In this document: positions 1 to 6,368 of the stretch, piece by piece
Numbering within the stretch: position 1 is the first letter of the stretch
Layout: each line of letters opens with the position of its first letter
Assembly (NCBI GenBank): GCA_937877295.1
Contig: CALFIV010000384.1
Span: 1 to 9,228, forward strand
Source of the DNA: an uncultured Clostridia bacterium
GTDB taxonomy: Bacteria > Bacillota_A > Clostridia > Christensenellales > CAG-138
Length of the DNA stretch: 9,228 nucleotides
Direction: 5' to 3'
The notes under the pieces: model-generated
The model's input: the letters and a program-made list of their open reading frames with translations, nothing else
What the model was told of the DNA's origin: nothing
The model's database searches: none
Made by a program: the position numbers and the translations under genes

Positions 1-1
1 G

Positions 2-250
2 CAGGTTCGCGGACTCATCATCGTCGGACAGCTCGCAACGGATTATCTGGAACATCTTGCATCGCTGCATCTGCCGATGCTGTTCCTGGATTTTTATGAT
101 AAACACAGCGAGATCGACGCTGTCATTTCAGATAATTTCTATGACAGCTATCTGATGACAGACCGTCTTGTGCAGCTCGGTCACAAAAAGATCGGCTTTA
201 TCGGCACGGTCACGGCGACCAGCAGCATCCATGACCGCTTCCTCGGCTAT
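2..250 (+). pseudogene. LacI/GalR-family transcriptional regulator, internal fragment
   Basis: An open frame from the window edge encodes part of the periplasmic-binding-protein-like effector domain of a LacI/GalR regulator. The pattern visible is a hydrophobic strand (GLIIVG), a second strand (LPMLFLDF), an 'ISDNFYDSYLMTDRL' helix, the family hallmark 'LGHKKIGFIGT' and then 'SSIHDRFLGY'. In this family such regulators bind operator DNA with an N-terminal helix-turn-helix, which lies outside the window, and sense a sugar through this domain. After 'DRFLGY' a LacI protein should continue into an 'R..A' helix and about 100 further residues. Instead the frame runs without a stop into GH31 glycosidase sequence. 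The fragment is therefore interrupted and not a functional fusion, because both domains are cut in the middle. Whether it comes from the same genome and once controlled this locus cannot be decided here. Confidence 0.8.
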
Positions 251-253
251 ATC
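235..253. other. Chimeric or deletion junction inside LacI and GH31 genes
   Basis: Within one reading frame the protein switches from the LacI effector-domain motif 'DRFLGY' to the GH31 motif 'YINPYL'. GH31 sulfoquinovosidases carry a very similar 'FL(A/G)YINPY' string, so the two genes could share a short stretch of identical bases here (around TTCCTCGGCTATATC) that allowed joining. Both genes are broken in mid-domain: the LacI protein lacks its C-terminal half, and the glycosidase lacks its N-terminal beta-sandwich and the first barrel strands. This could be an amplification or assembly artefact, or a real deletion between adjacent codirectional genes. Confidence 0.7.
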
Positions 254-1282
254 AACCCCTATCTGGTGAAGGACAGCCATCTCTATACCTATTGTAAGGA
301 GAAGGGCTATCTGATCTGCCGCCGGGACGGCAGCGTCTATCACATCAAATCCACCACCTTCGACGCGGGCATGCTCGACCTCACCAATCCCGAGGCCGTG
401 CGCTACATCAAGGAGACGCTCATCAAGAAGAACATGCTTGCGCTGGGCGTGTCCGGCTGGATGGCGGATTTTGGGGAATACCTCCCGACCGACTGCGTGC
501 TGCACGAGGGTGACCCGAAGGAACTCCACAACCGCTGGCCGGTCCTGTGGGCGAGGATCAACCGCGAGGCCATCGAGGAGTATGGCGCGAAGGACGCGAT
601 GTTCTTCACGCGCTCTGGCTATCTCGGCGTGCAGGAGTACGCGCCCCTCATGTGGAACGGCGACCAGCACACCGACACGACCAAGGACTACGGCCTGCCC
701 TGCGTCATGCCCGCGAGCTTTTCGCTGGGCTTCTCCGGCGTGACGATGGTGCACTGCGACATCGGCGGCTTCTTCTCCTTCGGCAAGCTCAAACGCAGCG
801 GCGAGCTCTTCACCCGCTGGATGGAGATGGCGGCCTTCTCGCTGCTGATGCGCAGCCACGAATCGATCCGCCCATGGGCGAACGCACAGTTCGACGCCGA
901 AGCCGTCAAGCCGCATACCGTGCGTCTGACCAACATTCACGTCGCCCTGAAGCCGTACCTTGTGCATTGCGAAGCGCTGGCACGCGAGGGCATTCCCGCG
1001 ATCCGTCCCGACTTCTGGGATGCTGGCGATTATCGGGAAAGCCGGGACATGTACAGCTACTATTTGGGCGACGATCTCTTTGTATGCCCTGTCACAGAAC
1101 GGAAAGCCGCTATGCGCACGGTCTGTCTTCCGAAGGGCGAATGGATCGATTTCTGGACTGGAAACCCGTATGCGGGCGGCTCTTCATACACCATCCCTGC
1201 GCCTTTGGGACAGACGCCTGTCTTCTATCGAAAGGGCAGCGCATATACGGAACTGTTCCGCAAAGCTGCGGAAATCAAATAA
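248..1282 (+). CDS. yihQ: GH31 alpha-glycosidase, YihQ-type sulfoquinovosidase, C-terminal part
   Basis: About 345 residues match the second half of GH31 glycosidases of the YihQ type, which hydrolyse alpha-sulfoquinovosides such as sulfoquinovosyl glycerol to free sulfoquinovose. Visible motifs are INPYL, 'DLTNPEAVRYIKETLIKKNM', 'GWMADFGEYLPTD' with the nucleophile Asp at 467-469, 'MWNGDQH' with the acid/base Asp at 662-664, 'DIGGF', 'KRSGELFTRW', 'MRSHE.IRP' and a C-terminal 'LGQTPVFYRKGS'. The run WMADFGEYLPTD is, from memory, the same as in E. coli YihQ (678 residues). In YihQ the Tyr of DIGGY helps recognise the sulfonate; here that position is Phe (770-772). The Arg and Trp of the sulfonate site lie in the missing N-terminal half, so sulfoquinovose specificity cannot be confirmed. 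The symporter gene starts 17 bases after the stop, which indicates one operon. The gene is truncated by the junction near 235-253. Confidence 0.85.
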   Translation, partial: YINPYLVKDSHLYTYCKEKGYLICRRDGSVYHIKSTTFDAGMLDLTNPEAVRYIKETLIKKNMLALGVSGWMADFGEYLPTDCVLHEGDPKELHNRWPVLWARINREAIEEYGAKDAMFFTRSGYLGVQEYAPLMWNGDQHTDTTKDYGLPCVMPASFSLGFSGVTMVHCDIGGFFSFGKLKRSGELFTRWMEMAAFSLLMRSHESIRPWANAQFDAEAVKPHTVRLTNIHVALKPYLVHCEALAREGIPAIRPDFWDAGDYRESRDMYSYYLGDDLFVCPVTERKAAMRTVCLPKGEWIDFWTGNPYAGGSSYTIPAPLGQTPVFYRKGSAYTELFRKAAEIK

Positions 1283-1286
1283 AAAC

Positions 1287-1293
1287 GGAGGAG
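1287..1293 (+). promoter_or_regulatory. Ribosome binding site deciding the symporter start
   Basis: GGAGGAG lies 6 bases before ATG 1300-1302 and only 3 bases before the in-frame TTG at 1297. The spacing favours the ATG, so translation begins at 1300. Confidence 0.75.
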
Positions 1294-1299
1294 TAATTG

Positions 1300-2748
1300 A
1301 TGGAGGGTACTTACATTTCCCGCACGAGCGGGATTCGCATGAAGGATAAGCTCGGCTATGCCTTCGGCGACCTTGCGTCCTGCCTCGTCTTCGGACTGAC
1401 GCAGAGCGTTTTGAACAAGTTCTACACGGACGCTTTGGAGATCAGCGTTTTGAGCGTCATGATCATGACCGTTATCGCTCGCGTGTGGGACGCAATCAAC
1501 GACCCGATCTGGGGCAGACTGATCGACGGCGCAAAGGTTCGTCCTGACGGGCGCTACCGTCATTGGCTGAAGGTCTTTGCCGTTCCGGTGGCTCTGTCGG
1601 CAATTCTGATGTTTTTGAACGTCAAGAGCTTCCCGAATGCCGCAAGAATCGCCTGGATCTACTTCACGTACATCCTGTTCGGGATGCTCTATACCTGCAT
1701 CAACATCCCCTACGGCTCGATGGCGCAGGTTATAACCTCGAGCGACAAGGAGCGCTCGTCGCTGTCGGTATTCCGTTCGATCGGTTCTACCTTCGGCGCA
1801 ATGCCTGCCATGCTGCTTGCTTCGTTCTGCTATGTGGCTGCAAAGGACGCGAACGGCAGCACGCTGCTTGACGCTGAAGGCAATGTCATCAAGGTCATGA
1901 GCCCGACGATCACCCTGATCGGCGTCGCGGCAATCGCGGCACTGTCGGTGCTCTTCTACTTCCTCTGCTATGGCTGGAGCAAGGAACGCGTCGTCTCAAA
2001 GCCCGCGCCGAAAGCCAAGGGCCAGACGATGAAGGTCGTCAAAGCGCTTTTGAAGAGCCGTCCGTTTATGGCGGTCACCATCGCTTCCATGCTGTTCCTC
2101 GCTGCGCAGATGTTCGGGCAGGGCTATAACACCTATTTGTTCCACCATTACTTCAACGCGCCGGGACTCACCATGCTGCCCACCGTATTCCAGTATCTGC
2201 CGGTCGCGGTCATCATGTTCTTTGCGACTAAGATGGGCAACAAGTTCGGTCGCCGTGAGGTCTGCTCCTACGGCGTGCTCGCCGCTGCCGCGTTCTATCT
2301 CGTGCTGTTCGTGCTCGCCATCTTCGGCATCACCAATGTCTGGCTGTATCTTGCCGCAAACCTTGTCGCCGGCATCGGTACGGCATTCATCTTCCTGCTC
2401 GTGTGGGCGCTTGCGTCCGATGCGATTGACTACAACAAAGTCACGTTCGGTGTCAACGATGATGCAACCAGCTATGCGTTCTACACCTTCATGCGCAAGC
2501 TCGGCCAGACCGTGGCGACGGTTCTGATCAACGTCCCGCTGCTGGTCATCGGCTACAACGGCAGTCAGCTGAAAACCGAAGGATTGAACGACGCGGCTTT
2601 GAAGACCATGTACAACTATTCCGTCATGATCCCTGCCGTGCTGTTCCTGCTCGTCTTCATCATCCTGCGCTTTGTCTATCCGCTCAGCAAGAAGCACATC
2701 GAAGAGCTGCAGATCAAGAAGGAAGAGCTGTTCAAAGAACAGGCGTAA
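1300..2748 (+). CDS. GPH-family (MFS) sugar:cation symporter
   Basis: This 482-residue integral membrane protein has about twelve hydrophobic segments and the marks of the glycoside-pentoside-hexuronide:cation symporter family (MelB, YihO, YihP). These are an N-terminal 'KLGYAFGDLASCL' segment, 'FYTDAL', 'RVWDAINDPIWGRLID' (the Asp-rich cation and sugar-binding helix), 'GRYRHWL', 'INIPYGSMAQVIT', 'DKERSSLSVFRSIGS' and, in the second half, 'ALASDAIDYNKVTFG' followed by 'SYAFYTFMRKLGQ'. The C-terminus is a charged tail. Members import sugars or glycosides by Na+ or H+ coupling. Next to a YihQ-type glycosidase the likely cargo is sulfoquinovose or a sulfoquinovoside, as proposed for YihO in E. 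coli. Export of an end product is an alternative that the sequence does not exclude. The gene follows the glycosidase by 17 bases and ends at a strong hairpin terminator. Confidence 0.9.
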   Translation: MEGTYISRTSGIRMKDKLGYAFGDLASCLVFGLTQSVLNKFYTDALEISVLSVMIMTVIARVWDAINDPIWGRLIDGAKVRPDGRYRHWLKVFAVPVALSAILMFLNVKSFPNAARIAWIYFTYILFGMLYTCINIPYGSMAQVITSSDKERSSLSVFRSIGSTFGAMPAMLLASFCYVAAKDANGSTLLDAEGNVIKVMSPTITLIGVAAIAALSVLFYFLCYGWSKERVVSKPAPKAKGQTMKVVKALLKSRPFMAVTIASMLFLAAQMFGQGYNTYLFHHYFNAPGLTMLPTVFQYLPVAVIMFFATKMGNKFGRREVCSYGVLAAAAFYLVLFVLAIFGITNVWLYLAANLVAGIGTAFIFLLVWALASDAIDYNKVTFGVNDDATSYAFYTFMRKLGQTVATVLINVPLLVIGYNGSQLKTEGLNDAALKTMYNYSVMIPAVLFLLVFIILRFVYPLSKKHIEELQIKKEELFKEQA

Positions 2749-2764
2749 AGCAACGATACACGAA

Positions 2765-2793
2765 ACGGACCGTCAACCGACGGTCCGTCTTTT
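2765..2793. terminator. Rho-independent terminator, probably bidirectional, between convergent genes
   Basis: A perfect 10-bp stem (ACGGACCGTC, 2765-2774, with GACGGTCCGT, 2779-2788) closes an AACC loop. It is followed by CTTTT on the + strand, and on the - strand by a short T-rich tail (CGTTTCG). It sits 16 bases after the symporter stop and 13 bases beyond the stop of the convergent acetyltransferase, so it can end both transcripts. Confidence 0.85.
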
Positions 2794-2801
2794 GCATGCA
2801 T

Positions 2802-3296
2802 TTATCTGCAAACGTTCTCTGCGGTCAGCTGCAGTTGAACGATGCCGTTCTCACGTCCGACTTCTTCAAAGCCAACGGCGCGGTGGATGCGGTACGCCGC
2901 GTCGCGCGTCGTTTCGAATTCGTTGTGCAAAACCCTGACGCCGTGCGAAAACGCGTAATCCGCAAGCAGTGTAAGTCCTTCCTTACCGTAGCCCCTGCCG
3001 CGTTCCGGCGCATAAATCAGAACGCCCATGTCCCACCAATCCTTCTCCGGCTTGTAATGAAAGCACACGTCTCCGACGAACGCGCCGTCGGATGTGCGTT
3101 TGAGATACGCATAAAAGAACTGCGGCTCGTGTCCGATCCAGTTCTCCATGAGATTTGCCCAATCCTCCTCCGGATTCGGAATACAACCGTCCGGCGGAAA
3201 CCACGGCGCGTTGTACGCCATCGTCGTAGGATCGGTCATCATTTTCAGATAAAACCATCCCTCGTCCGGTTTCGGGATGTGCAGTGATATCTCCAT
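2802..3296 (-). CDS. GNAT-family N-acetyltransferase
   Basis: This 164-residue protein has the GNAT fold pattern: 'FVGDVCFHY' and 'WDMGVLIYAPERGRGYG' form strand 4 and the acetyl-CoA pyrophosphate loop (motif A, R-G-x-G-Y-G near residues 99-104). These are followed by the helix 'KEGLTLLADYAF' and a late 'NEFETTRDAAYRIHRAVGFEEVG' segment typical of motif B. Such enzymes move acetyl groups from acetyl-CoA to amines on small molecules or proteins; the substrate is not apparent. An in-frame extension upstream to 3587 exists, but it overlaps the neighbouring gene in another frame. The ATG at 3296 has AAGGAG 8 bases upstream and lies one base after the phosphorylase stop, so it was chosen. The gene is last in the three-gene minus-strand operon and probably translationally coupled. 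Its place in a sugar locus is unexplained. Confidence 0.8.
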   Translation of the reverse strand: MEISLHIPKPDEGWFYLKMMTDPTTMAYNAPWFPPDGCIPNPEEDWANLMENWIGHEPQFFYAYLKRTSDGAFVGDVCFHYKPEKDWWDMGVLIYAPERGRGYGKEGLTLLADYAFSHGVRVLHNEFETTRDAAYRIHRAVGFEEVGRENGIVQLQLTAENVCR

Positions 3297-3297
3297 A

Positions 3298-4044
3298 TCA
3301 AACGCTCCTTGCGATCTCAAGCGCGATATCGAGCTTGTCGAAATCGTGATTTGCGTTATGCAGACCGCCCGGTTCATAGGTCGGCGCATCCAGTACGTCG
3401 CCGGTGACCAGAAAATCATAGAGCGCAAAGCCGTGAAAATCGCAGACCGCCTGCACGCCGGAAAGCTCCATCTCCACCGCAAGACAGCCTTCCCTCTGCC
3501 GCGCCGCAACCTGATCCTTGGTTTCACGGTAGAACGCATCGGTCGTCCACACGCGGCCCTTGACATAGGGCAGGTGCAGCTTGTCAAAGATTGCCGCCGT
3601 CTGATCGGCGTTTTGGATTGCGATATAGTCCGCGGGCGGTGCGTAGTGATAGGACATGCCCTCGTCGCGGTACGCCTCTGTCGGGATCACGTACTTCCCT
3701 GCCGTCGCCGCGCGGCTCAGAGAGCCCGCCGAGCCGAACAGGATAAATCTCGTCGCGCCTGTAAACCAGTTCAGTTCGATGACGTCGGTGCTTGCACACG
3801 TTGCGCCTACGCCTGCCATTGCAAAGATGATCGGTTTACCCGCATGTTCAAACAGCCAGATCGGGCGTTCGCCGTTGACGGAGCGAATCGCACCGATTTG
3901 CCGCAGAGGAAAGCGCGCCTGCATTTCCTGGACAATCACATGTGAAAAGGTCAGTATGCAGACGTCCGCAAGATGCTGCTGCGGCCCGAGGAAATGCTCC
4001 GGCGCGGTCAGCGGCTTGGAGGTATCGAACGAATCCGTTATCAT
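3298..4044 (-). CDS. Nucleoside phosphorylase-superfamily protein (uridine/purine phosphorylase-like)
   Basis: The 248 residues match the PNP/UDP phosphorylase superfamily, whose members cleave nucleosides with phosphate to base and ribose-1-phosphate. Visible features are 'FSHVIVQEMQARFP', a central 'FAMAGVGATCASTDVIE' phosphate and ribose loop, 'TRFILFGSAGSL', 'KYVIPTEAYRDEGMSYHY', 'KGRVWTTDAFYRET' and the family-diagnostic 'AVEMELSG' (Glu191-Met192-Glu193), which binds the ribose hydroxyls. The late segment 'FLVTGDVLDAP' is where the family keeps its base-binding Asp. Length is normal for the family. It starts 3 bases after the stop of the isomerase-like gene and has only a weak ribosome binding site, so translational coupling is likely. 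Nothing in the known sulfoquinovose routes uses a nucleoside phosphorylase. It may salvage nucleosides, or it may act on another N- or S-glycosidic sugar compound. Confidence 0.85.
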   Translation of the reverse strand: MITDSFDTSKPLTAPEHFLGPQQHLADVCILTFSHVIVQEMQARFPLRQIGAIRSVNGERPIWLFEHAGKPIIFAMAGVGATCASTDVIELNWFTGATRFILFGSAGSLSRAATAGKYVIPTEAYRDEGMSYHYAPPADYIAIQNADQTAAIFDKLHLPYVKGRVWTTDAFYRETKDQVAARQREGCLAVEMELSGVQAVCDFHGFALYDFLVTGDVLDAPTYEPGGLHNANHDFDKLDIALEIARSV

Positions 4045-4047
4045 GGT

Positions 4048-5391
4048 TCAGTACCGATACACCGGAAAGCCCAGAAACTTCGCAAGCGCTTCAAGCGTCT
4101 CTCCGTGCCTTCCCTGAATCACGACAAAGTGCGGTTCAAAGCCCGCTTCGACGCTGTCCTCCACAATCGCACGCGCGTCTTCGTCGGTGCGGATAACGAT
4201 GCTTGTGCCGGTAAACTGTTTGGGTTTATCAAGCGCTTCGCCTTCGCACAGGAAAAAGCGGAAGCTGCCGTCCGGCTCGCGGCCGATGCGGAATACCGTC
4301 GCGTCCTCGAACGCTTCGCAGCCGAAGTCCATTGCCGGACCGATCTTGCGATTCGGATGTACCCCGACGACTGCGCCGGTATCCTTGCGCGCCAGCGAAC
4401 ATGCCGCAGCGCCGCAATGCCAGAACGTAATGGTGTTTTCATCCTCATCCAGCGAAACTGGATCGCCGAAGAAGACCGGCGCATGCGAAAGCTGCATGCC
4501 GATCCACATCGAAAGCGCGCCGTACACGTCCGCTTCGCAGGCACTTGCTATGCCGTCGTCGTTGAGCAGCGACAGTACGGTGCATACCGGCGTACCGAAC
4601 GCGGTGAAGAAATCGGGCCAGCAGCGCGAAGCAAGCGCGCCGACGCCGTTTTCCCGGATGTAATCGCTGTATGCCTTGTAGAGACGCGCATGGTCGAGGC
4701 GGTTTCGTTCCGGCGTGCCGTCGAGTCCGTAGGTGGCGCATGCTGTCTTGTCAAGATACGGCTTGCATTGTTCATCCGTATAGCCCTTTGCGCGGTCGAT
4801 GAGTTCGCGTGCTTCGATTGCCGCAAGCTCCACGCCGAAGGTATGCATCAGTTCCGCATCAAGCGCACGGCCGAAGCCAAAGCCCTGCGGCGTATGCCCG
4901 ATCGCCGCAAGCTTCAGCGAACGCATGTCCCGCTTGATCACAGCCGCCGAGACTGCCGCTTTCAGCGCATCACGCACCCGCTCCTCCTCCGGCGCGCCGT
5001 ACACATACGTAAACGGGCGGTCGCCGAACGCACGCAGCGCGTTTGCCGCAGAGTACGCGCCGGTGAGAGAATTGAGCCGAAGCCGTCCGCCGTCAATGAC
5101 GGGCTCCCTGAGCGTCCACAAAACGACCGGACAGTCAAAGCGGCGCAGAACTTCGGACATATAAGCCGCATTTGCAAAGGTCAGGTTTTGAAAGACAATC
5201 AGATCGGGCGAAAGCGGCGCAAGATACGCCCGAAGCGCGTCGATCGACAGCAGCTTCTCCTCCGGGCAGACAAATCGCGCATCGAGCGCACGCAGCGCAT
5301 TGCACGAACGCACGAACGCGTCCTCGGCACTTTCCATATGAAACGTCGGTACGCCGACCGGCACATAAACCGGGGTAAACGAATGTTGCAT
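4048..5391 (-). CDS. L-fucose isomerase-like protein, predicted (sulfo)sugar aldose-ketose isomerase
   Basis: This 447-residue protein belongs to the L-fucose/L-arabinose isomerase superfamily, Mn-dependent aldose-ketose isomerases. The C-terminal half carries the expected metal-site order: 'SACEADVYGALSMWIG' (Glu286), 'APVFFGDPVSLDEDENT' (Asp310) and 'TFWHCGAAA' (His325). The end 'PHFVVIQGRHGETLEALAKFLGFPVYRY' is typical of the family's last domain. The N-terminal half ('PDLIVFQNLTFANAAY', 'CPVVLWTLREP', 'LNSLTGAYSAANAL') is the usual substrate-pocket domain. In this locus the natural role is sulfoquinovose to sulfofructose; as I recall, isomerases of this family do that job in Firmicutes sulfoglycolysis clusters. 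The start ATG at 5389-5391 has GGAGG 6 bases upstream and a near-consensus promoter. It is the first gene of the minus-strand operon and diverges from the transketolase operon. Confidence is high for the family and moderate for the substrate. Confidence 0.85.
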   Translation of the reverse strand: MQHSFTPVYVPVGVPTFHMESAEDAFVRSCNALRALDARFVCPEEKLLSIDALRAYLAPLSPDLIVFQNLTFANAAYMSEVLRRFDCPVVLWTLREPVIDGGRLRLNSLTGAYSAANALRAFGDRPFTYVYGAPEEERVRDALKAAVSAAVIKRDMRSLKLAAIGHTPQGFGFGRALDAELMHTFGVELAAIEARELIDRAKGYTDEQCKPYLDKTACATYGLDGTPERNRLDHARLYKAYSDYIRENGVGALASRCWPDFFTAFGTPVCTVLSLLNDDGIASACEADVYGALSMWIGMQLSHAPVFFGDPVSLDEDENTITFWHCGAAACSLARKDTGAVVGVHPNRKIGPAMDFGCEAFEDATVFRIGREPDGSFRFFLCEGEALDKPKQFTGTSIVIRTDEDARAIVEDSVEAGFEPHFVVIQGRHGETLEALAKFLGFPVYRY

Positions 5392-5424
5392 GATCTTCCT
5401 CCGATCAATTTCTTTTGTTCATCA

Positions 5425-5453
5425 ATCATACTATCAAATCCCTCGAAAGTCAA
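5425..5453 (-). promoter_or_regulatory. Sigma70 promoter for the isomerase operon
   Basis: Read on the minus strand, TTGACT (5453-5448), a 17-base spacer and TATGAT (5430-5425) form a near-consensus sigma70 promoter. It lies about 35 bases upstream of the ATG at 5391, which fits a short leader. Confidence 0.7.
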
Positions 5454-5472
5454 TGCCAAGCCCTTGACATTG
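5451..5472. promoter_or_regulatory. Candidate operator palindrome shared by divergent promoters
   Basis: A 22-bp imperfect inverted repeat is centred between 5461 and 5462. Its half-sites are CAATG-x-CAAG and CTTG-x-CATTG, with nine of eleven positions complementary. It overlaps the inner ends of both -35 boxes (plus-strand TTGACA at 5464-5469, minus-strand TTGACT at 5453-5448). A dimeric repressor bound here would block both promoters. The inner CAAG..CTTG core is similar in layout to LacI-family operators, but the central CC lacks their usual CG step. Confidence 0.5.
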
Positions 5473-5492
5473 TATGCGCAAGCGGATAAAAT
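5464..5492 (+). promoter_or_regulatory. Sigma70 promoter for the transketolase operon
   Basis: A consensus -35 TTGACA (5464-5469), an ideal 17-base spacer and TAAAAT (5487-5492) as -10 lie 45 bases upstream of the transketolase TTG start. The downstream leader is AT-rich, including ATAATTAATTAA. I see no riboswitch or leader peptide in it. Confidence 0.75.
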
Positions 5493-5537
5493 TGAATTGG
5501 TTAACATAATTAATTAAAAGTAAAGGAGAACTCGGAT

Positions 5538-6365
5538 TTGAACACGAATCTCAAGGAAATCTGCAAGGATATCCGCTGCGACATACTCCGCTGCATCGGA
5601 CATCTCGGCGTCGGTCACATCGGCGGCTGTCTTTCGGTCGTAGAGCTTTTGGCGGTCCTGTACTTTGAAGAAATGCGCATCGATCCCGCTGAGCCCAAAA
5701 AGGAGGGACGCGACCGTTTCATCTGCTCAAAAGGACACGCCGGCCCTGCAGTATACGCGACGCTCAGCAACCGCAGCTACTTTGATAAGGACCTGCTGCT
5801 GACGCTGAATCAGGGCGGTACCAGCTTACCGAGCCACTGCGACATGAATCTGACCACCGGCATCGACATGACGACCGGAAGCTTGGGCCAGGGCTTTTCG
5901 TGCGCAGTCGGCGCGGCGCTGGGATCGAAGCTGGAAGGCGACGGCGCGATCATCTATACGCTGATCGGCGACGGTCAAAGTCAGGAAGGCCAGATCTGGG
6001 AGGCGGCAATGTTTGCGGCGGCAAAGCGGCTCGATAACCTGATCGCCTTTACCGACTACAACAAGCTCCAGATCGACGGTACGGTAGCCGAGGTCAACGA
6101 CATCGCGCCGCTTTCCGATAAATGGGCGGCATTCGGCTGGAACGTCATTGACGTTGAAGACGGCAACGACGTCGACGAGGTTTCTGCGGCGGTGAAACAC
6201 GCTAAGCTCGGCGTCGGCAGCGGAAAACCCACGATGGTGATTCTCAATACCAAGAAGGGCTGCGGCGTCCAATGGATTGAAGAGCTCGGAACGGCAAATC
6301 ACAACACCAATATCACGGAGGAACAGGCAAACGAAGCCATCCGTGCAATTCGAGAGGAGGCGTAA
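5538..6365 (+). CDS. Transketolase, N-terminal (ThDP-binding) subunit
   Basis: The 275 residues match the N-terminal subunit of split transketolases, which binds the pyrophosphate of thiamine diphosphate. Landmarks are 'GHIGGCLSVVELLAVLYF' (family GHPGG; here Pro is replaced by Ile), 'RDRFICSKGHAGPAVYA', 'SHCDMN' where most members have GHPDMN, 'TTGSLGQGFS', and the ThDP motif from 'GDGQSQEGQIWEA' (Gly144-Asp145) to 'DYNKLQIDG' (Asn175). The usual Glu after GDG is Gln. The start is TTG at 5538-5540: AAAGGAG lies about 9 bases upstream and the first internal Met would remove the GHIGG helix. The C-terminal subunit follows 3 bases after the stop. In this context it probably transfers the two-carbon unit from sulfofructose, and then from a four-carbon sulfoketose, to glyceraldehyde-3-P (called SqwG/SqwH in the sulfo-TK literature, from memory). 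An ordinary pentose-phosphate transketolase is the alternative. Confidence 0.9.
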   Translation: MNTNLKEICKDIRCDILRCIGHLGVGHIGGCLSVVELLAVLYFEEMRIDPAEPKKEGRDRFICSKGHAGPAVYATLSNRSYFDKDLLLTLNQGGTSLPSHCDMNLTTGIDMTTGSLGQGFSCAVGAALGSKLEGDGAIIYTLIGDGQSQEGQIWEAAMFAAAKRLDNLIAFTDYNKLQIDGTVAEVNDIAPLSDKWAAFGWNVIDVEDGNDVDEVSAAVKHAKLGVGSGKPTMVILNTKKGCGVQWIEELGTANHNTNITEEQANEAIRAIREEA

Positions 6366-6368
6366 TCG

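Noticed and set aside
128..967. A 279-codon minus-strand open frame opposite the LacI/GH31 region
   Set aside because: It crosses the junction near 250 and is His/Val/Ala-rich without motifs. GC-rich coding DNA commonly leaves such antisense frames open.
77..1282. A novel LacI-GH31 fusion protein (sensor-glycosidase)
   Set aside because: Both domains are cut in mid-fold at a string plausible in both families, and other chimera marks exist in the window. A junction is the simpler explanation.
3297..3587. N-terminal extension of the acetyltransferase frame up to 3587
   Set aside because: It overlaps the phosphorylase gene in another frame and has Arg/Ser-rich composition. The ATG at 3296 has a good ribosome binding site and standard GNAT length.
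3973..5517. A 514-codon open frame on the + strand, the longest in the window
   Set aside because: It lies antisense to the isomerase-like gene, is rich in Arg and shows no recognisable motif. It also runs through the divergent promoter region. The minus-strand protein has clear family motifs.
5493..5537. Riboswitch or leader peptide ahead of the transketolase operon
   Set aside because: Only 45 bases separate the -10 box from the start codon, with AT-rich sequence and no stable stem or small open frame with a binding site.
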